From the NCBI GenBank assembly GCA_016584495.1, contig WAID01000003.1, forward strand, positions 62,001 through 126,000: DNA of 64,000 bases, in the 5' to 3' direction. This DNA is from Celoporthe dispersa (taxonomy: Eukaryota; Ascomycota; Sordariomycetes; Diaporthales; Cryphonectriaceae). A program made the position numbers and the translations under genes. The notes beneath the pieces were generated by a model that had not been told where the DNA came from, ran no database searches, and saw nothing but the letters and a program-made list of their open reading frames with translations. This document shows positions 1 to 11,719 of the stretch, in pieces (positions within the stretch are counted from its first letter, which is position 1; each line of letters starts with the position of its first letter).

Positions 1-579
1 CTCAAAAAGCCAACTTTTCCGTCTGCTAGGGTCGGATCTTTGCTATGAGGAAGAAATCCCAAAAAGACCAAATGAGAACTCAGTAAAGAGTCTTTTGTGT
101 CAAGAACAGATTCTTGGCTGAGCTACTGTACCTGAACCATCCGAGAGCTTCGAAGTTGGCAAATGGTGCCGGATGACGGCAACCCTTCTTGACAAATGCG
201 CCACGCCGAGTACGGACCTCGGGGGTGGGCCACATAGAGAAAGAGTCTCGGCCACAACAGTGGATCGGTCAAGGAGTACAGTGTCCCACTATAACCGGGA
301 GTGGGGGTCAATGCACTGAACTTGTGCTCAGCCCCGCGCGATGTGTTCGCGCAATACGAAATCTTGCCGAACGAGGTCGCTGAGGTGCCATCACTGAAAG
401 ATAGTCATGGCCTGATGCTTCGATGGCTGCTGAGAGGTAAAAAAAAGTTCAAGACATGTTTGCTCGATATCACCTATGAAGTCGACTGTTTAAAACTCTT
501 GTACCCAGTGCTTGTTTCACAACATACATTCGCACATACCATGATATTTATCCATAAGTCAACTTAGCTGCCTGGAAAG
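1..579. other. Upstream region, no gene recognised
   Basis: This stretch holds only short open frames on both strands, with no recognisable domain and no splice pattern that joins them. It is probably the promoter and 5' untranslated region of the FAD monooxygenase that starts at 580, plus the edge of whatever lies to the left of the window. Confidence 0.5.
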
Positions 580-2653
580 ATGGCGTCCACTAAACCCATT
601 CACAGGAATAATCGAAAATTGTCATCTGGGAAATGCCAGGTCATCGTAGTAGGCGCCGGCCCTGCCGGTGTCATGTTAGCGTGAGTGTCACCTGTCCATC
701 TCGAGAGCCTGACAGCTGTTGGTGCTGATTGGTAATGTGTACAGAGCTGTGCTTGCCAGATTCGGCATCAACGTCCAGATTCATGATGAGCGGCCAGACC
801 AGACAACCGTCGGCCGAGCTGATGGACTGCAGCCGAAAAGCATTGAAACATTCCAGATGCTTCGACTAGGCAACGACCTTCTCGATACGGGTGTCAAAGT
901 CTTCGATATCTGCATGTGGAGGTCAAAGAACGGCGGCGATGGCCAACCTTGCCTGAAGCGTGTCGGGCGTGAAGTACACTACCCAGCTGACGCAGTCGAT
1001 GTGCTGTACCCATTTATTCTTTTGTGCCATCAAGGAATGGTTGAAAGTACCTTTGTCGAAGACATGAGACAGAGCGGGGTTGATGTTCATCGGGGCAGCA
1101 AGTTCGACACCTTCAGCTATGGCGGCCTGGACAGCCCGGGCACACTCATTGCCAAATTCCGAGAAAGCGACGGTACCGATGCAACTTTTCAGACCGAGTA
1201 TCTAGTCGGCTGCGACGGAGCCCGTTCAAACGTACGTCAAGGCATTCCTGGCACGCATGCACAGGGAAACCCACACGACTCTTACTGGGGTGTGCTCGAT
1301 GGCGAGCTGGAAACTGATTTCCCCGACGTGTGGAGCAAGACTGTGGTCTATTCGGAGCAGCACGGCTCTGTGCTTATCATCCCACGAGAGAGGAACCTTA
1401 CTCGATTCTACATCGAAGTCAAAAACCAGGAACAGTCAATCGACGAAGAGTATGTCATGGACCAAGCAAGAAAGGTCATGGCTCCCTACCATGTCGAGTG
1501 GCTGTCAGTAGAGTGGCTGGGCAACTATCGTGTCACCCAAAGGGTTGCTACTCGTTTCTCTGATGCGAAGTCAGACATTGCTCAACATCCACGGGTCTTC
1601 ATCGCGGGCGATGCAGCACATACGCACTCCCCCAAAGCCGCTCAGGGCATGAATACTAGCATGCACGATTCTTGGAACCTGGCTTGGAAGCTTAACCTGG
1701 CAGCACGGGGTCTGGCGAGGAAGGATATCCTCTTGGGAACTTATGAATCCGAGAGAAAAAAGATCGCTCATGACCTGATCAACTTTGACTACGAGCACGC
1801 CAACCGCATTGCAGGTGGGGATGCCAAAGCATTAGCGGAGAACTTTCGCACCAATATTGGTTTCATTTCCGGCATTGGAGCGGAGTATGAAGAGAACGTC
1901 CTTAACCGCACCGTTCTCACTGGGAAGTATCTGACAGCCGGTGAGGTGCCTTGCGGTGTTGCGCAACCAGGACGAAACTTGAGTCCGGCAAAATTGACGC
2001 GGTACATTGATGACAATCCTATTGATATCCAACTCGATATACCGGTTCTCGGCCAGTTCCGAATTTTCATTTTGGCGCCAGATGTCATTGGGGCTTCGAG
2101 CTTCCTAAGCAGCCTCAGTGAGATGTTGTTATCACCATCTTCGTTGATTTCGCAATTGTCAGCCGCCGCCAACAGATCATACGAGCAAGCTCCTCGGCCA
2201 GGAAGAGTCAAAGACACTTACTATCGACCTGAGAGGTATACTCCGTTGAGTGACCTGTTCACATTTAGTCTCATCAGTAAGTAATTGCATTGCGCGACTT
2301 CTGAGCAACACTTGAGCCTGTTCATACTACGTGAGACTTATGCTAAGTCTACTATTACAGCTTCAACCAACAAGAGTGAATTTGAATTGGCTTCCCTACC
2401 ACCGCTGCTGAGTCGAAGCAAGTGGACAGTTTATCTTGATAATGTTCCAAGCCTTGATACCCGCGGTCAAACTTGCATAGATAAATGGCTTGGGGGTCTA
2501 GATTCGAAGCAGGTTGCTATCATGAACGTCCGTCCTGATGGATACGTTGGCTGTGTCATGCTTTATAGCACAACCGATGAAACTTCGGGTCGGAGAGCTG
2601 CCCACGCTCTACACGACTATTACGGTGGATTTCTGCAAGCCACACAGGACTAG
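580..2653 (+). CDS. hxnV: FAD-dependent phenol-hydroxylase-type monooxygenase, HxnV-like
   Basis: Three exons, 580-680, 745-2276 and 2361-2653, give a 641-residue protein. The introns (64 and 84 nt) are GT-AG. The N-terminus has the Rossmann FAD motif GAGPAG at about residues 25-30, followed by a GCDGARSNVRQ motif and the second FAD motif GDAAHTHSPKAAQGMN. The C-terminal third looks like the thioredoxin-fold domain of phenol 2-monooxygenases (PHOX family), and the length is normal for that family. It hydroxylates an aromatic or pyridine ring using NAD(P)H and oxygen. In A. nidulans, HxnV acts on 2,5-dihydroxypyridine in nicotinate breakdown. The hxnV assignment is inferred from family plus neighbours (MFS, ene-reductase, C2H2 regulator, second FAD monooxygenase). 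A generic phenol hydroxylase cannot be excluded from sequence alone. The reading frame is intact. Confidence 0.85.
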
Positions 2654-3204
2654 CTACGTTCTTAGTCGGTTCATTCATCTCACAATATCAAATAATTGAG
2701 AATATTGCTATAGCGATACCCCTCTAAAATCTTTTGGCTCAAATGAGAGTTAGGGGGTCTCTCACAAGTCACTTTGAAGCCTATGCATCGGGCTACCATC
2801 ATACCAGAGCAAGTATGTACATCTAAACCAGTTTGAGAAACACTACCATGGTGCATAGATGGGGAACATAGTATCTGTGGAGTGGGACGTGCCAAGGATT
2901 GGCGATAATACTGAGATAAACAGGGACTTCGGAATGATCGGCGGATTTTGGCAGATACCTACTACGTAGTAAGCGTACAGTCTTCGCCCTCGCCTTCGCC
3001 TCGCTCGTCACCAGGGTGTCATCGATACGGATAAAGGCTCGACAAGGGCACTACGCACCCATGCCAAGGTCATGGCTGTATCTGCCGGATGTGCCGTACT
3101 CGCGTACGTTGGTAGATATCAAGACGCGTTTCAGCACCACATATGAAGCAAACCTCACCAGAATATTTACCTACCGAAGTAGGCAGTAATTAAGGGATCA
3201 ATTG
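2654..3204. other. Intergenic spacer between two plus-strand genes
   Basis: No coding signal or repeat is seen. It holds the 3' end of the monooxygenase gene and the promoter of the transporter that starts at 3205 or 3241. Confidence 0.5.
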
Positions 3205-5412
3205 ATGCTCTGTCCGTTCAATTCTATGAGAACTCCGAACATGTCGTCAGAATCTGATCATACAGTTGAGTCAAAGGGCGGAGACATTCCTGCAACAGCA
3301 GCTTCTGTTCATCCAGGAGAACTCGATGTGTTAGATGACCGTGCTGTGTCAGAGTTCTATGGCAGCTCGGTTAGCGAGAGTTATCGGTTGAAGTCCGAGC
3401 TTGTTGCAGCGCACCTGACGGAAATTGGCATGGGAAAGTAAGTAAAACATCACATTCAAGGCTCTTTCAGTAATATCTAACAGATAGACTCATAGGTTCC
3501 AGTGGTTCCTTTTCGTTGTCACTGGATTCGGTTACGTGGTCGACAATTTTTGGTCCCAAGGGATCACTGCGGTTCGCCCAGTGGTCGCTTATGAGTTCAC
3601 CGACGTCATCCATTTGAGCTTCAGTTCTGTAGCATATTATGTTGGATTGTGAGCAGCTTACCCCCAAGTCTGCTTTTCCGGAGCAATCGAATCCCACTAC
3701 TTTGGAGTCACAGTCATCACCCGAGGAGTGACACTCAGCCTGACAGCCTCTGCGTGAATATCTAGCGGATTGTTAATGCTAGAAAATATTTTAGAATTGT
3801 TGGTGCATCATTCTGGGGCACCACTGCTGATCTTATCGGACGCAGTAAGTTTTACGCTTCTGGGAATACACCCTAAGTCCTTACTTTCCTTCGTATGACA
3901 GTCAGTCCTCGTTAATTCTCAAATCCACGATGACACCTTAAAATGGAGACAATTTGACAAGTGGTCAGAGCCGGCATTCAACGCGACCATACTCATCGGA
4001 GGCATCTTTGCCTGTGCTGTTGCGGGTTCACAAAACTTTGCGATGTTTTGCGCTCTCTGGGCTGTCATCGGCACCGCTGCCGGTGGCAACGTGCCTGTCG
4101 ACAGCATCATCTTCTTGGAATTTGTTCCAAAGTCACGTCAATGGCTGTTGACGAGCCTATCAGGCTGGTGGAACTTTGGCCAGCTGATCGTTTCACTCTT
4201 GGCTTGGGTATTTCTTGCCAACTATGCCTGTGATTCCTCCCAAGCACCTTGTCCGGCTGCTGAAAATATGGGATGGTGAGTAAGCGCCTCGATCAATGTT
4301 TCAATTCAATACACTAAAGAGACGTCATTATTGTAGGCGCTACACCATGATCGCCCTTGGTGCCATAGCGATTGCGCTAGCCATCATCCGCATCTTTGTC
4401 TTCAAGCTGCCCGAATCGCCACGATACCTATTATCGAAAGGTAGAGACGCTGAGGCAGTCGAAGCTGTGAACTACGTTGCGCGTTTCAATGGAAAGCCTG
4501 AGACACTGACTCTAGACATGCTCAGAGCTATCGATGAAGTAGTAGCGGGCCCTGTTGCAGGCTCAGCCATTACAGGGCTCTCGCTTGGCGGAACTGAGAA
4601 AACTGCAAGGCGTATGCTATACAAAGAAATCCTCAAGGAGGACTTCAGAAACTACTCAGCTCAAACTTATCGGAAACTTTTTGCCGGTCGCAAAATGGCA
4701 CAGCACAGCTCCATGTCATTCCTGATCTGGCTCACTATCGGCGTGTCATATCCGCTCTACTTCGCATTTATCACGTCATACTTGGAGACGAAATCGTCTT
4801 ATTCGGTCAGTGACTCACTAAACTACACATACAAGATATACTGCATTGTGTCCGCCGTCGGTGTGCTTGGGCCCATCGTTGCGGGTTTTTCGGTGGAGAC
4901 AAGGCTTGGGAGACGGTGGATGATGGCTCTCTCTTCTGTTTTGACAGGCGTCTTTCTGTTCGCCTACACGACTGTCAACACAGAGACGGCCGACGTAGGC
5001 TTTCAGTGCGCCACTGCAATTCTTGGAAATTTTGGTAAGTATTAATAATCCCTTGGCTTCTATCTCAATCTCGCTGTCCTGTCCCAAACATAAAGATTTT
5101 ATCACAATACTCGCGCGCGCGCATTCTTGATGTTCATTCGTCATGATCTTATAATGAGCTCTAACTGTCTCTCCTTCAGAGTATGCGATCATGTATGCTT
5201 TCACTCCCGAATCATTTCCAGGTCCAGTTCGTGGTACCGGCACCGGAATTGCTGCGACATTGCTCCGACTCGGGGGCTTGGCCGCATCGTTTATCTCAAC
5301 GTACGCTGGGTATTCTGTTGTACCTATCTACGCGAGTTCAGCACTTTGGATTTTGGCGGGGTTTTTGTGTCTAGGTTTGCCTTTCGAAACCCATGGTCAT
5401 GCTTCAATTTGA
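3205..5412 (+). CDS. hxnZ: MFS transporter of the sugar/SV2-like type, HxnZ-like
   Basis: Six exons (to 3437, 3496-3648, 3795-3844, 3969-4275, 4337-5034, 5180-5412), all joined by GT-AG introns in phase, give about 557 residues. The ATG at 3241 has the better context (A at -3), so the protein may start 12 residues later. The N-terminal 80 residues are polar and cytoplasmic, then come about 12 membrane segments. MFS motifs are visible: GASFWG...DLIGRKPAF after segment 2 and PESPRYLL after segment 6. It should import an organic acid or aromatic compound across the plasma membrane. Its place between two hxn-type enzymes suggests nicotinate or a pathway intermediate. HxnZ is my best match by family; HxnP belongs to a different (TNA1/Dal5-like) MFS branch. 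Reading frame intact. The symbol is tentative. Confidence 0.8.
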
Positions 5413-6282
5413 CTATGCAAACGCTTGGGAAGTTGTGCAGCAAAGTATAGGAAGGTACAACACAGTGGGCAGTAATAAAACATGTATCTTCAGGAACTAG
5501 ATGATGTTGACATGATTGTTACTCAATTTCCTTGTCCTGGACCATCCGAACCACATCCGATAGCGCCTACCTAGTAGGCAACCAGTCCTAGCCATTGTCA
5601 CGTTCCATCTTCCTTTTCGTTACACTATGGAACAAAGGCACGTATATCTTTGATTAAAATGTTCAACAGGCTTTGAATGTCTAGGAGCCCATAATTTGTT
5701 GGGCTCAGTCTGCTCAGTACTTACATTTTGTGTGGGCGGACGTCTTTGGCCACTGTCCGATTTACGCTATTTGGTATGGCATCATATTGTTTTACGCCAC
5801 TCTTGTCAACTTTATGGACTTCCAGAGCCGTAAATACATGTCACGAATGTCTAATGCTCTCTGGGTTTGTTCCTTGTCCATACTTCTGAGTGTGAAAAGC
5901 GGATAGGACTTAATTATCACTCGCTGTCTTAGTGCCACCCCCATCTACGACCGGCATCTTGAAGTCATCTGTCCACTCAAGTGGGGACTTAGCCCCACCT
6001 CCCAGAGTACTGCTGATACAGTAGTGTATCTAAACCTGATACTTTGTGCGAGGAAAGTTACACTTAGCTAAGCAACGGCGGCATTTGACATTTTACAAGA
6101 TTACTGCTGTACATACTGAGCTTTAAAAGGCAATATACTTACCTTTACCCTGATTCCCTTTGCTATCAATAGAGACGCAATCATTATTTTTTTTTTTTTT
6201 TTTGCATATTTCATCGGCCTATTTAAGAGGCCACCCAAAAGTTGTACAGCAAACAACACCATTTTCTCGACATACTAGGCAC
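5413..6282. other. Intergenic region upstream of the ene-reductase
   Basis: No gene is recognised in this 870-bp gap. It contains a run of T residues near 6186 and AT-rich patches, but nothing resembling a domain or RNA gene. It probably holds the terminator of the transporter and the promoter of the ene-reductase. Confidence 0.5.
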
Positions 6283-7669
6283 ATGATGGGCTCCGCCTCG
6301 CCTTCCCATCCTTTCAAGGCTTTGAAAGACACGTCACTCTTCAAGCCTATCACTCTGGGCAGTTGGGCCTTGGGCCATCGAGTCGTTCAGGCGCGTATTC
6401 TTGGAGTTAAGCAGACGTGCTATCCACCCCAAACTAACATTCAGCATCCTAGGCTCCCCTTACCCGCATGCGTAACGACAGATCAACCAGTGGTGTATAC
6501 GTTCCTGGTGACCGAGTCGCCAAGTATTACGCAGACCGGGCAACTCCGGGTGGGCTACAGATCAGTGAGGCCACGGACATCTGTCCTGACGCCAGCGCTT
6601 ACCCTGGATGCCCAGGAGTGTTTTCGCCAGAGCAGCTACGAGGATGGCGAAAGGTTACTGAAGCTGTTCATGCGAAAGAAGGCGTCATTGTATGCCAGCT
6701 TTGGCATACCGGACGGGCAACGTCATCTGGGATGCGCGGCAAGCAGACCGTTTCATCAAGCGACATTCCTATGACTGGATCCTATCTTGATGGCAAAACG
6801 TGCGTAGATGACCCTCCACGCCCACTGACAATTGGGGAGATCCATGATTTGAAGGCCGAGTGGGCGGCCGCGGCTACAAAGGCTATCCACGAGGCTGGGT
6901 TTGATGGCGTTGAAATCCACGGCGCAAATGGATACTTGCTGGACCAGTTCATGCACGATAACGTCAACAAGAGGACTGACGAATATGGGGGTTCCGTTGA
7001 GAATCGCTCGCGATTCGTCTTAGAGGTTCTCGCGGCTGTTTGTAACGCTATCGGATCGGGACAAGTCGGCATCCGTCTCTCGCCTTACAATTATTTCCAA
7101 GACACGCGGGACAGCGACCCAAACACGCACTGGGCGTACCTTTGCGAGAAGATTGCAGCCCTTCCCACCTCTCAGAGGCCCGCTTATGTCCACATGTACG
7201 TCTTTTCAAGTAGCCATACAACATCTGAGCTAGATTAGCAGACTGACAAATGAGTTTGCTTCTCTAGGATTGAACCGCGCTTCGATGAAGTCCTTGATGA
7301 GCAGCAGAAGATGGCAGCACTTGCCAAGTATACTATAGTAATGGACCAGAGAATTCGCCTCCCAAGAAGAACTCTCTGGTGCTTTTTCGCAACATCTTGA
7401 AGCCCGCTGGCATCAAATTCTTGGCTGCAGGAGGATTCGACCGTGATAATGCTGCGCCAAAGGTGGAAAATGATGACGCGGACCTGATTGTGTTTGGCCG
7501 GAATTTCATCGCCAACCCAGATTTTGTGGACAGACTGAAGAACGGGTGGGAGCTGAATCTATATGACCGTTCGACATTTTATGGGGCTAGTCCGCCTGAG
7601 AAGGGGTATAACGATTACCCGTTCTATGATCTTACGATCTCCACCCCCATTAGCAACAGGTCTACATGA
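6283..7669 (+). pseudogene. hxnT: Old yellow enzyme-type ene-reductase, HxnT-like, frameshifted
   Basis: Exons 6283-6390, 6453-7195 and 7268-7669 encode an NADH:flavin oxidoreductase of the OYE family, FMN-dependent, about 416 residues if the frame were continuous. Landmarks are APLTRMR near residue 37, QLWHTGRAT, HGANGYLLDQFM (FMN and substrate-binding His/Asn) and RTDEYGGSVENRSRF, then AAGGFDRDNA and VFGRNFIANPD. Intron 1 (6391-6452) has a CTAAC branch site and a TAG acceptor but begins GCGCGT rather than GT. In exon 3 the frame changes at about 7331-7339, where a TA/AT dinucleotide appears to be duplicated; the upstream frame stops soon afterwards. In A. nidulans, HxnT reduces a trihydroxypyridine intermediate. 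Either the gene is decaying or the assembly has an error here. Family certain; hxnT from context. Confidence 0.8.
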
Positions 7670-8182
7670 ACGAAGAGAAGGTGTTGGAGCTATGTTTGTG
7701 GAATCTATCAATCGTGCAACATTATAAAATATACAGTAGATAGAAATCCATATGTCGGACCCCTCCATGAGAATTCATGAATACCGAAACTTCGGGAAGC
7801 TTGAATAGGATATACGACGAATAATAGAAGCTTGCAAAATAGTCACATGTCACTCATCAAGCCTACCATGATGTCCGCAAGCTGGATTTCCAGAAACCTC
7901 TCCTTCGGTGTCCTACGTTGAGTATAGCCGGTGTTGCCTAAATGTCCCCATGAACGCCTACGCAAAGACGCATATAAATAATCGACGAGTAAAAAATGAA
8001 TATAATTGTACCACATGCGGTGCTGGTGCGCGCAATATCTCCCGGTAAGAGAAATAGATTATAATAACAACCTAGCCATATGGATATATGGCATGGAAAT
8101 TATACCAACATTAAGGCCGACATGCGAAGATGCTGTATCATGTCGGTGATGGCCTGCCAATCCGCACTCTGCTATATATTAT
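7670..8182. other. Convergent intergenic region, 3' ends of hxnT-like and hxnR-like genes
   Basis: The two flanking genes converge here. The sequence is AT-rich with TATA-like and polyadenylation-like stretches. I see no gene, repeat or RNA structure. Confidence 0.5.
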
Positions 8183-11100
8183 TTATGAAATCTCATGCTT
8201 GTGGATCAGGCGCATTGGCACCAATCCTCGCAGAACTATGACACCGGCGTGAACAATACCCCATCGCACTTTGGACAACACATCTGCAACTAACCACACC
8301 AAACCGTTTGTCCCCTTCCGACCCTGGACGGATACTAAATTTCTCACCGCCGCGTGCTCATCTCCACAGCCAACCATATCCTTCACCAGATGCTGCATTT
8401 CTTTGTGCATGTCCCATACCATCTCATCATTTGCGTCCTCGTCCTCCTCCACAGAAACGTCCTCCTCCCCATATCGCTCCCTTAGTCCTTCCCCACGATT
8501 TCTTCGACGTGGTTTGGCGTGGTGAAATGCCCAACACGTCAAGGTCGCTAAATAGATACACCATGGAACGTGGAAAAGGCTTGTCTCTATAGCAAGAGAG
8601 ATCGTATCCGTCTCACTAGGTCTTCCCTGCGACGGACTCTTTCCCATGACCACATCACAGAGCATAGCTGCCGCATGCCACGCCGCAGTGGCTGCGCGTT
8701 CCCTATCACTCACCGCCCACCGTCTTACAACCTTGGACGACCTGATGTAGTCTTGCTGTTGTACCGGCCTACCCAGGATATGACGTGCCCCGGCATATAT
8801 CTGTACGTCGAGAAAATCCATATGCAATAATGCCTGAGCTGCATGGTAGACTGCTCTATATGCAGCAGAAAATGATAGCCACTCCGCGTGTGTGCTATTG
8901 TCGGTCCCAACAATAGCATCACGACAGTAACGGTCAAAGTCGACCTTCCAGCGGCCATAGGCTTTGCTCAGGACATTTCGCCAATTGGGGGTTCCAACCG
9001 TCGTATTGACGCCGAGTGATGTCTGGTCACGCCGTTCCATATCCCAGGCTATGGACATGATACCATGTAGCATTAGGATAAGACTGAGGGCGTTCATGGT
9101 ACCCCAAATTTGAGTTTCAGGCGGTGGTGCAAGATATAACTTTAGCGCAGGCAGGAACATTGACTCGGCCGCGTTCGGGCGTGGTGATGAAGATGGCAGA
9201 TCACGCCATCCAATAGCCCAGCTCTCGGCATCTGGAGCCTCCCACACATTCTGTGCGCATGGTAATTCACAGCGAAGCTCAAAAGCCGACATGCAGAGGC
9301 TCTGGCAGAAAAAGCACGGCATGCTGAGTGTCCCACATGAAGCATAGCAGTGCGAGTCTTTTCTTCTGCTCCGACGCTGCCCAGCATTTCCAGGCTTCAT
9401 TCATAACGTCATGGTCATGGTCACCCTCATATGGAAACGTAAATCTTCCGACTGACTGGCAGTCCGATCTTCTAATCAGATTGATTAGGAGACCATGAAA
9501 AAGATGGCTCATATCGTGCTGTTTCTGTCCCGACCGCGACTTGCCGAAACATTCCACGAGTAGGATTGTCTGTAGAGCCCAGAGCTCCGGTGAGGGTGAG
9601 AACCCTGCATGAGCGAAGATACTTGGTCGCATCACGTCGTGAATACAGACAGCAATCTGATGAGCGACCTTGTCGGAATACGTGGCGCCAAGGAGTACAA
9701 CAGACAACAGAAGCAGTGGCTCCGCACGGCTTGGATCGAATGTAGGCATGTGTATGAGGGGGGTAGGTTGTATTGAAATGGGTGAAGAACAGCTCAAGCC
9801 ACAACTGAAGGGAGACGAGAGACAGCGAGGGGTGATCCCGGATCAGGGGAGCCAGGCGCTTGGCCCGGAATACGCGGGTCCGCATTTTCAATAGCGCATA
9901 GAAGACGTTCCCGGGCCTCCAGGTCGATATATGGCATCGAGTCTGGTTTGCGTAGCATCGAGAGAGGTCGTTCAGACTGAATAGGAGTGTGGTTGCCGAG
10001 AGAGCTGCGTTGTGAGCCGTTTCGGTCCAGTCCAGGGTGTCTCGTGGATCTGTCCTCGCGACTCCTCCGATTTCCTTGGGTCTCTGGCCGAGACATGTAG
10101 CTCATCGACAGGTCCCCTCTTGTAGATGACTGTGCTTGTCGGATGCGGGTATCGCTATCCATCCATGATGATGGCGACATGGGCGCGGAATATGTTTCTG
10201 TGCTGTGACCGTGATCGAACTCGCTTTCGGACAATGTACGCCAGGTGTTATTTCTCTGCGACCGTGATTGCGGCGTAACACTTTGGGCTCGTTTGTTCGA
10301 TGCCATGCTGTTCTTTGGAACCAAGTCTAACATCTCATACCCAGTAAGTATACCGTGGTCACCGAATGACTCCTCAGGACCGACGCCAAGGTTACAAGTG
10401 GTAGCTGCGTCTAAATTGAACAGCCAGTGGTAATCTAATGCCGTGGTGTAGGGCATGTTGAACGAGCTGGCTGTGTCTGATTGGAAGGCAGGATGGTATT
10501 GAAGTTGTCCATTTTGTGAAATTGGCAGCGGCTCCGTAATGGTCGTTGATTGGGCGTTTCCATGAAATCGAGGGGGAGGCAACTCGGCCGTAAAAGGTTT
10601 CAATACCGTACTAGATGATGCTTCGAGGGTATTGACACAGACGCCTGAGTCGTCCTCGTAGTCTCTGTCTGCCTGATAGGCGTTGCTGCTATGTGTCCAC
10701 TCGTCGGACGTGGGTGGCGACACGACTTGTCCTGAAGTAAAGGCTTCAAGCTCAGAAGAATTGCAATGGACCGTAGGACCTGTGTCCAGACGAGGACGTT
10801 TGTCTGTGACACTTCCATCTAGGCCTTTCCAGGCCCGTTTGCGTGTGTCAAGAATACCACAGCCAGGCCCACCTGCCTCCAAGTCCTTCTGTTGGTGACG
10901 GCTCATGTGCCTCTCTAGAGGTCTGGTCAGCGGGTAGACCGAACCTCAGGATTGGGTGAATGATAGTATGGCTACCTACCCAGGAGGTCTGGCCTCTTGA
11001 AATGAGCACTACAACGTGGACAGGTCGAGTCACCAGCGCTGTGGTTCAGTGCATGGCGCTGCATATGCTCCATCCGGGTAAAGCGCTTGTTACAGCCAGT

Positions 11101-11250
11101 ATGAGTGCACTGGAATCGCTTGGCGCCTTGTGCTCTTCCGCTTGTAGCGCTGTTACGACCGGCCGGCTCCGAGCACACCGCGGGTCTGGCATTGATAGCA
11201 TCGTCACGGAGCTGATCTTGATCCATCTTCTGGTGTCTCTGGAGGGACAT
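8183..11250 (-). pseudogene. hxnR: C2H2 zinc-finger plus fungal_trans regulator, HxnR-like, three frameshifts
   Basis: On the minus strand, exon 1 (11250-10980) and exon 2 (from 10914) are joined by a 65-nt GT-AG intron that splits the second finger. Finger 1 is C-x4-C-x12-H-x3-H (CTHTGC...HALNH); finger 2 is C-x2-C-x12-H-x3-H (CPRC...HMSRH). A long polar, Ser-rich linker follows, then a fungal-specific transcription factor domain (FFTHFN...HMPTFDPSR, ATYSDKVAHQIAVCIHDV, FGKSRSGQKQHDM). The frame is broken three times: about 9837-9870 (a GGG on the coding strand is a candidate), a C6 run at 9758-9763, and a T5 run at 9309-9313. Each needs removal of one base. The rest is coherent to the stop at 8183. 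HxnR is the pathway-specific nicotinate regulator in A. nidulans, and this architecture and neighbourhood fit it. All three shifts could be homopolymer sequencing errors. Confidence 0.75.
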
Positions 11251-11719
11251 TCAGGATGCACCCATCGTCCTTGCACGAATGTGGCGTAGATGGGGTAGAG
11301 GCCGGCACTTACATATTCAAATGTGCCGTGGTTTCTTATCAGTCTCCCCACCCTGCCAATTAACCCCCACTTTAGCAATCACAATGCCACCATGCTGCTG
11401 TGCAGTACCATGATCCCATTAATTTTCCCACTTTCAAGATTTTGGCTCGGCAAGTTGTATGACCCAATTTGCACTTCTGTGTTAGGCAGTCATGTGCCTA
11501 CTTCAACGGCAGCATGCTATCCGACTGGTGTCAGATTGGTCTAGCCTCGAAACTTCACTACATTCGTACTATAACCCGGGGGCTTGAATCATCGTGCTCG
11601 TTCAACGACCAAGAGCTCTATGCCAATCACTTCAGACTTGTATATTCCTCATGTCTACAGTATTATTGCTTACCTGAAAAGAATTGTTGTTTCGGACCTC
11701 AAAGGTGCAACTTGCAAGA
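11251..11719. promoter_or_regulatory. Divergent promoter between hxnR-like and hxnX-like genes
   Basis: About 470 bp separate the two divergent start codons (11250 on minus, 11720 on plus). No gene is seen. By position it must carry both promoters, which would suit co-regulation of a regulator and a pathway enzyme. I could not identify a specific operator with confidence. Confidence 0.5.

Noticed and set aside
123..567. Short overlapping frames at the left edge
   Set aside because: Mutually overlapping, no recognisable domain, no splice pattern.
6186..6204. Long T run upstream of the ene-reductase
   Set aside because: Simple homopolymer; no sign of a retroposed tail or target duplication next to it.
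9472..9891. An independent minus-strand gene at 9472-9891
   Set aside because: Only its middle part (LQLWLELFFTHFN) is real, and it is one segment of the frameshifted regulator.
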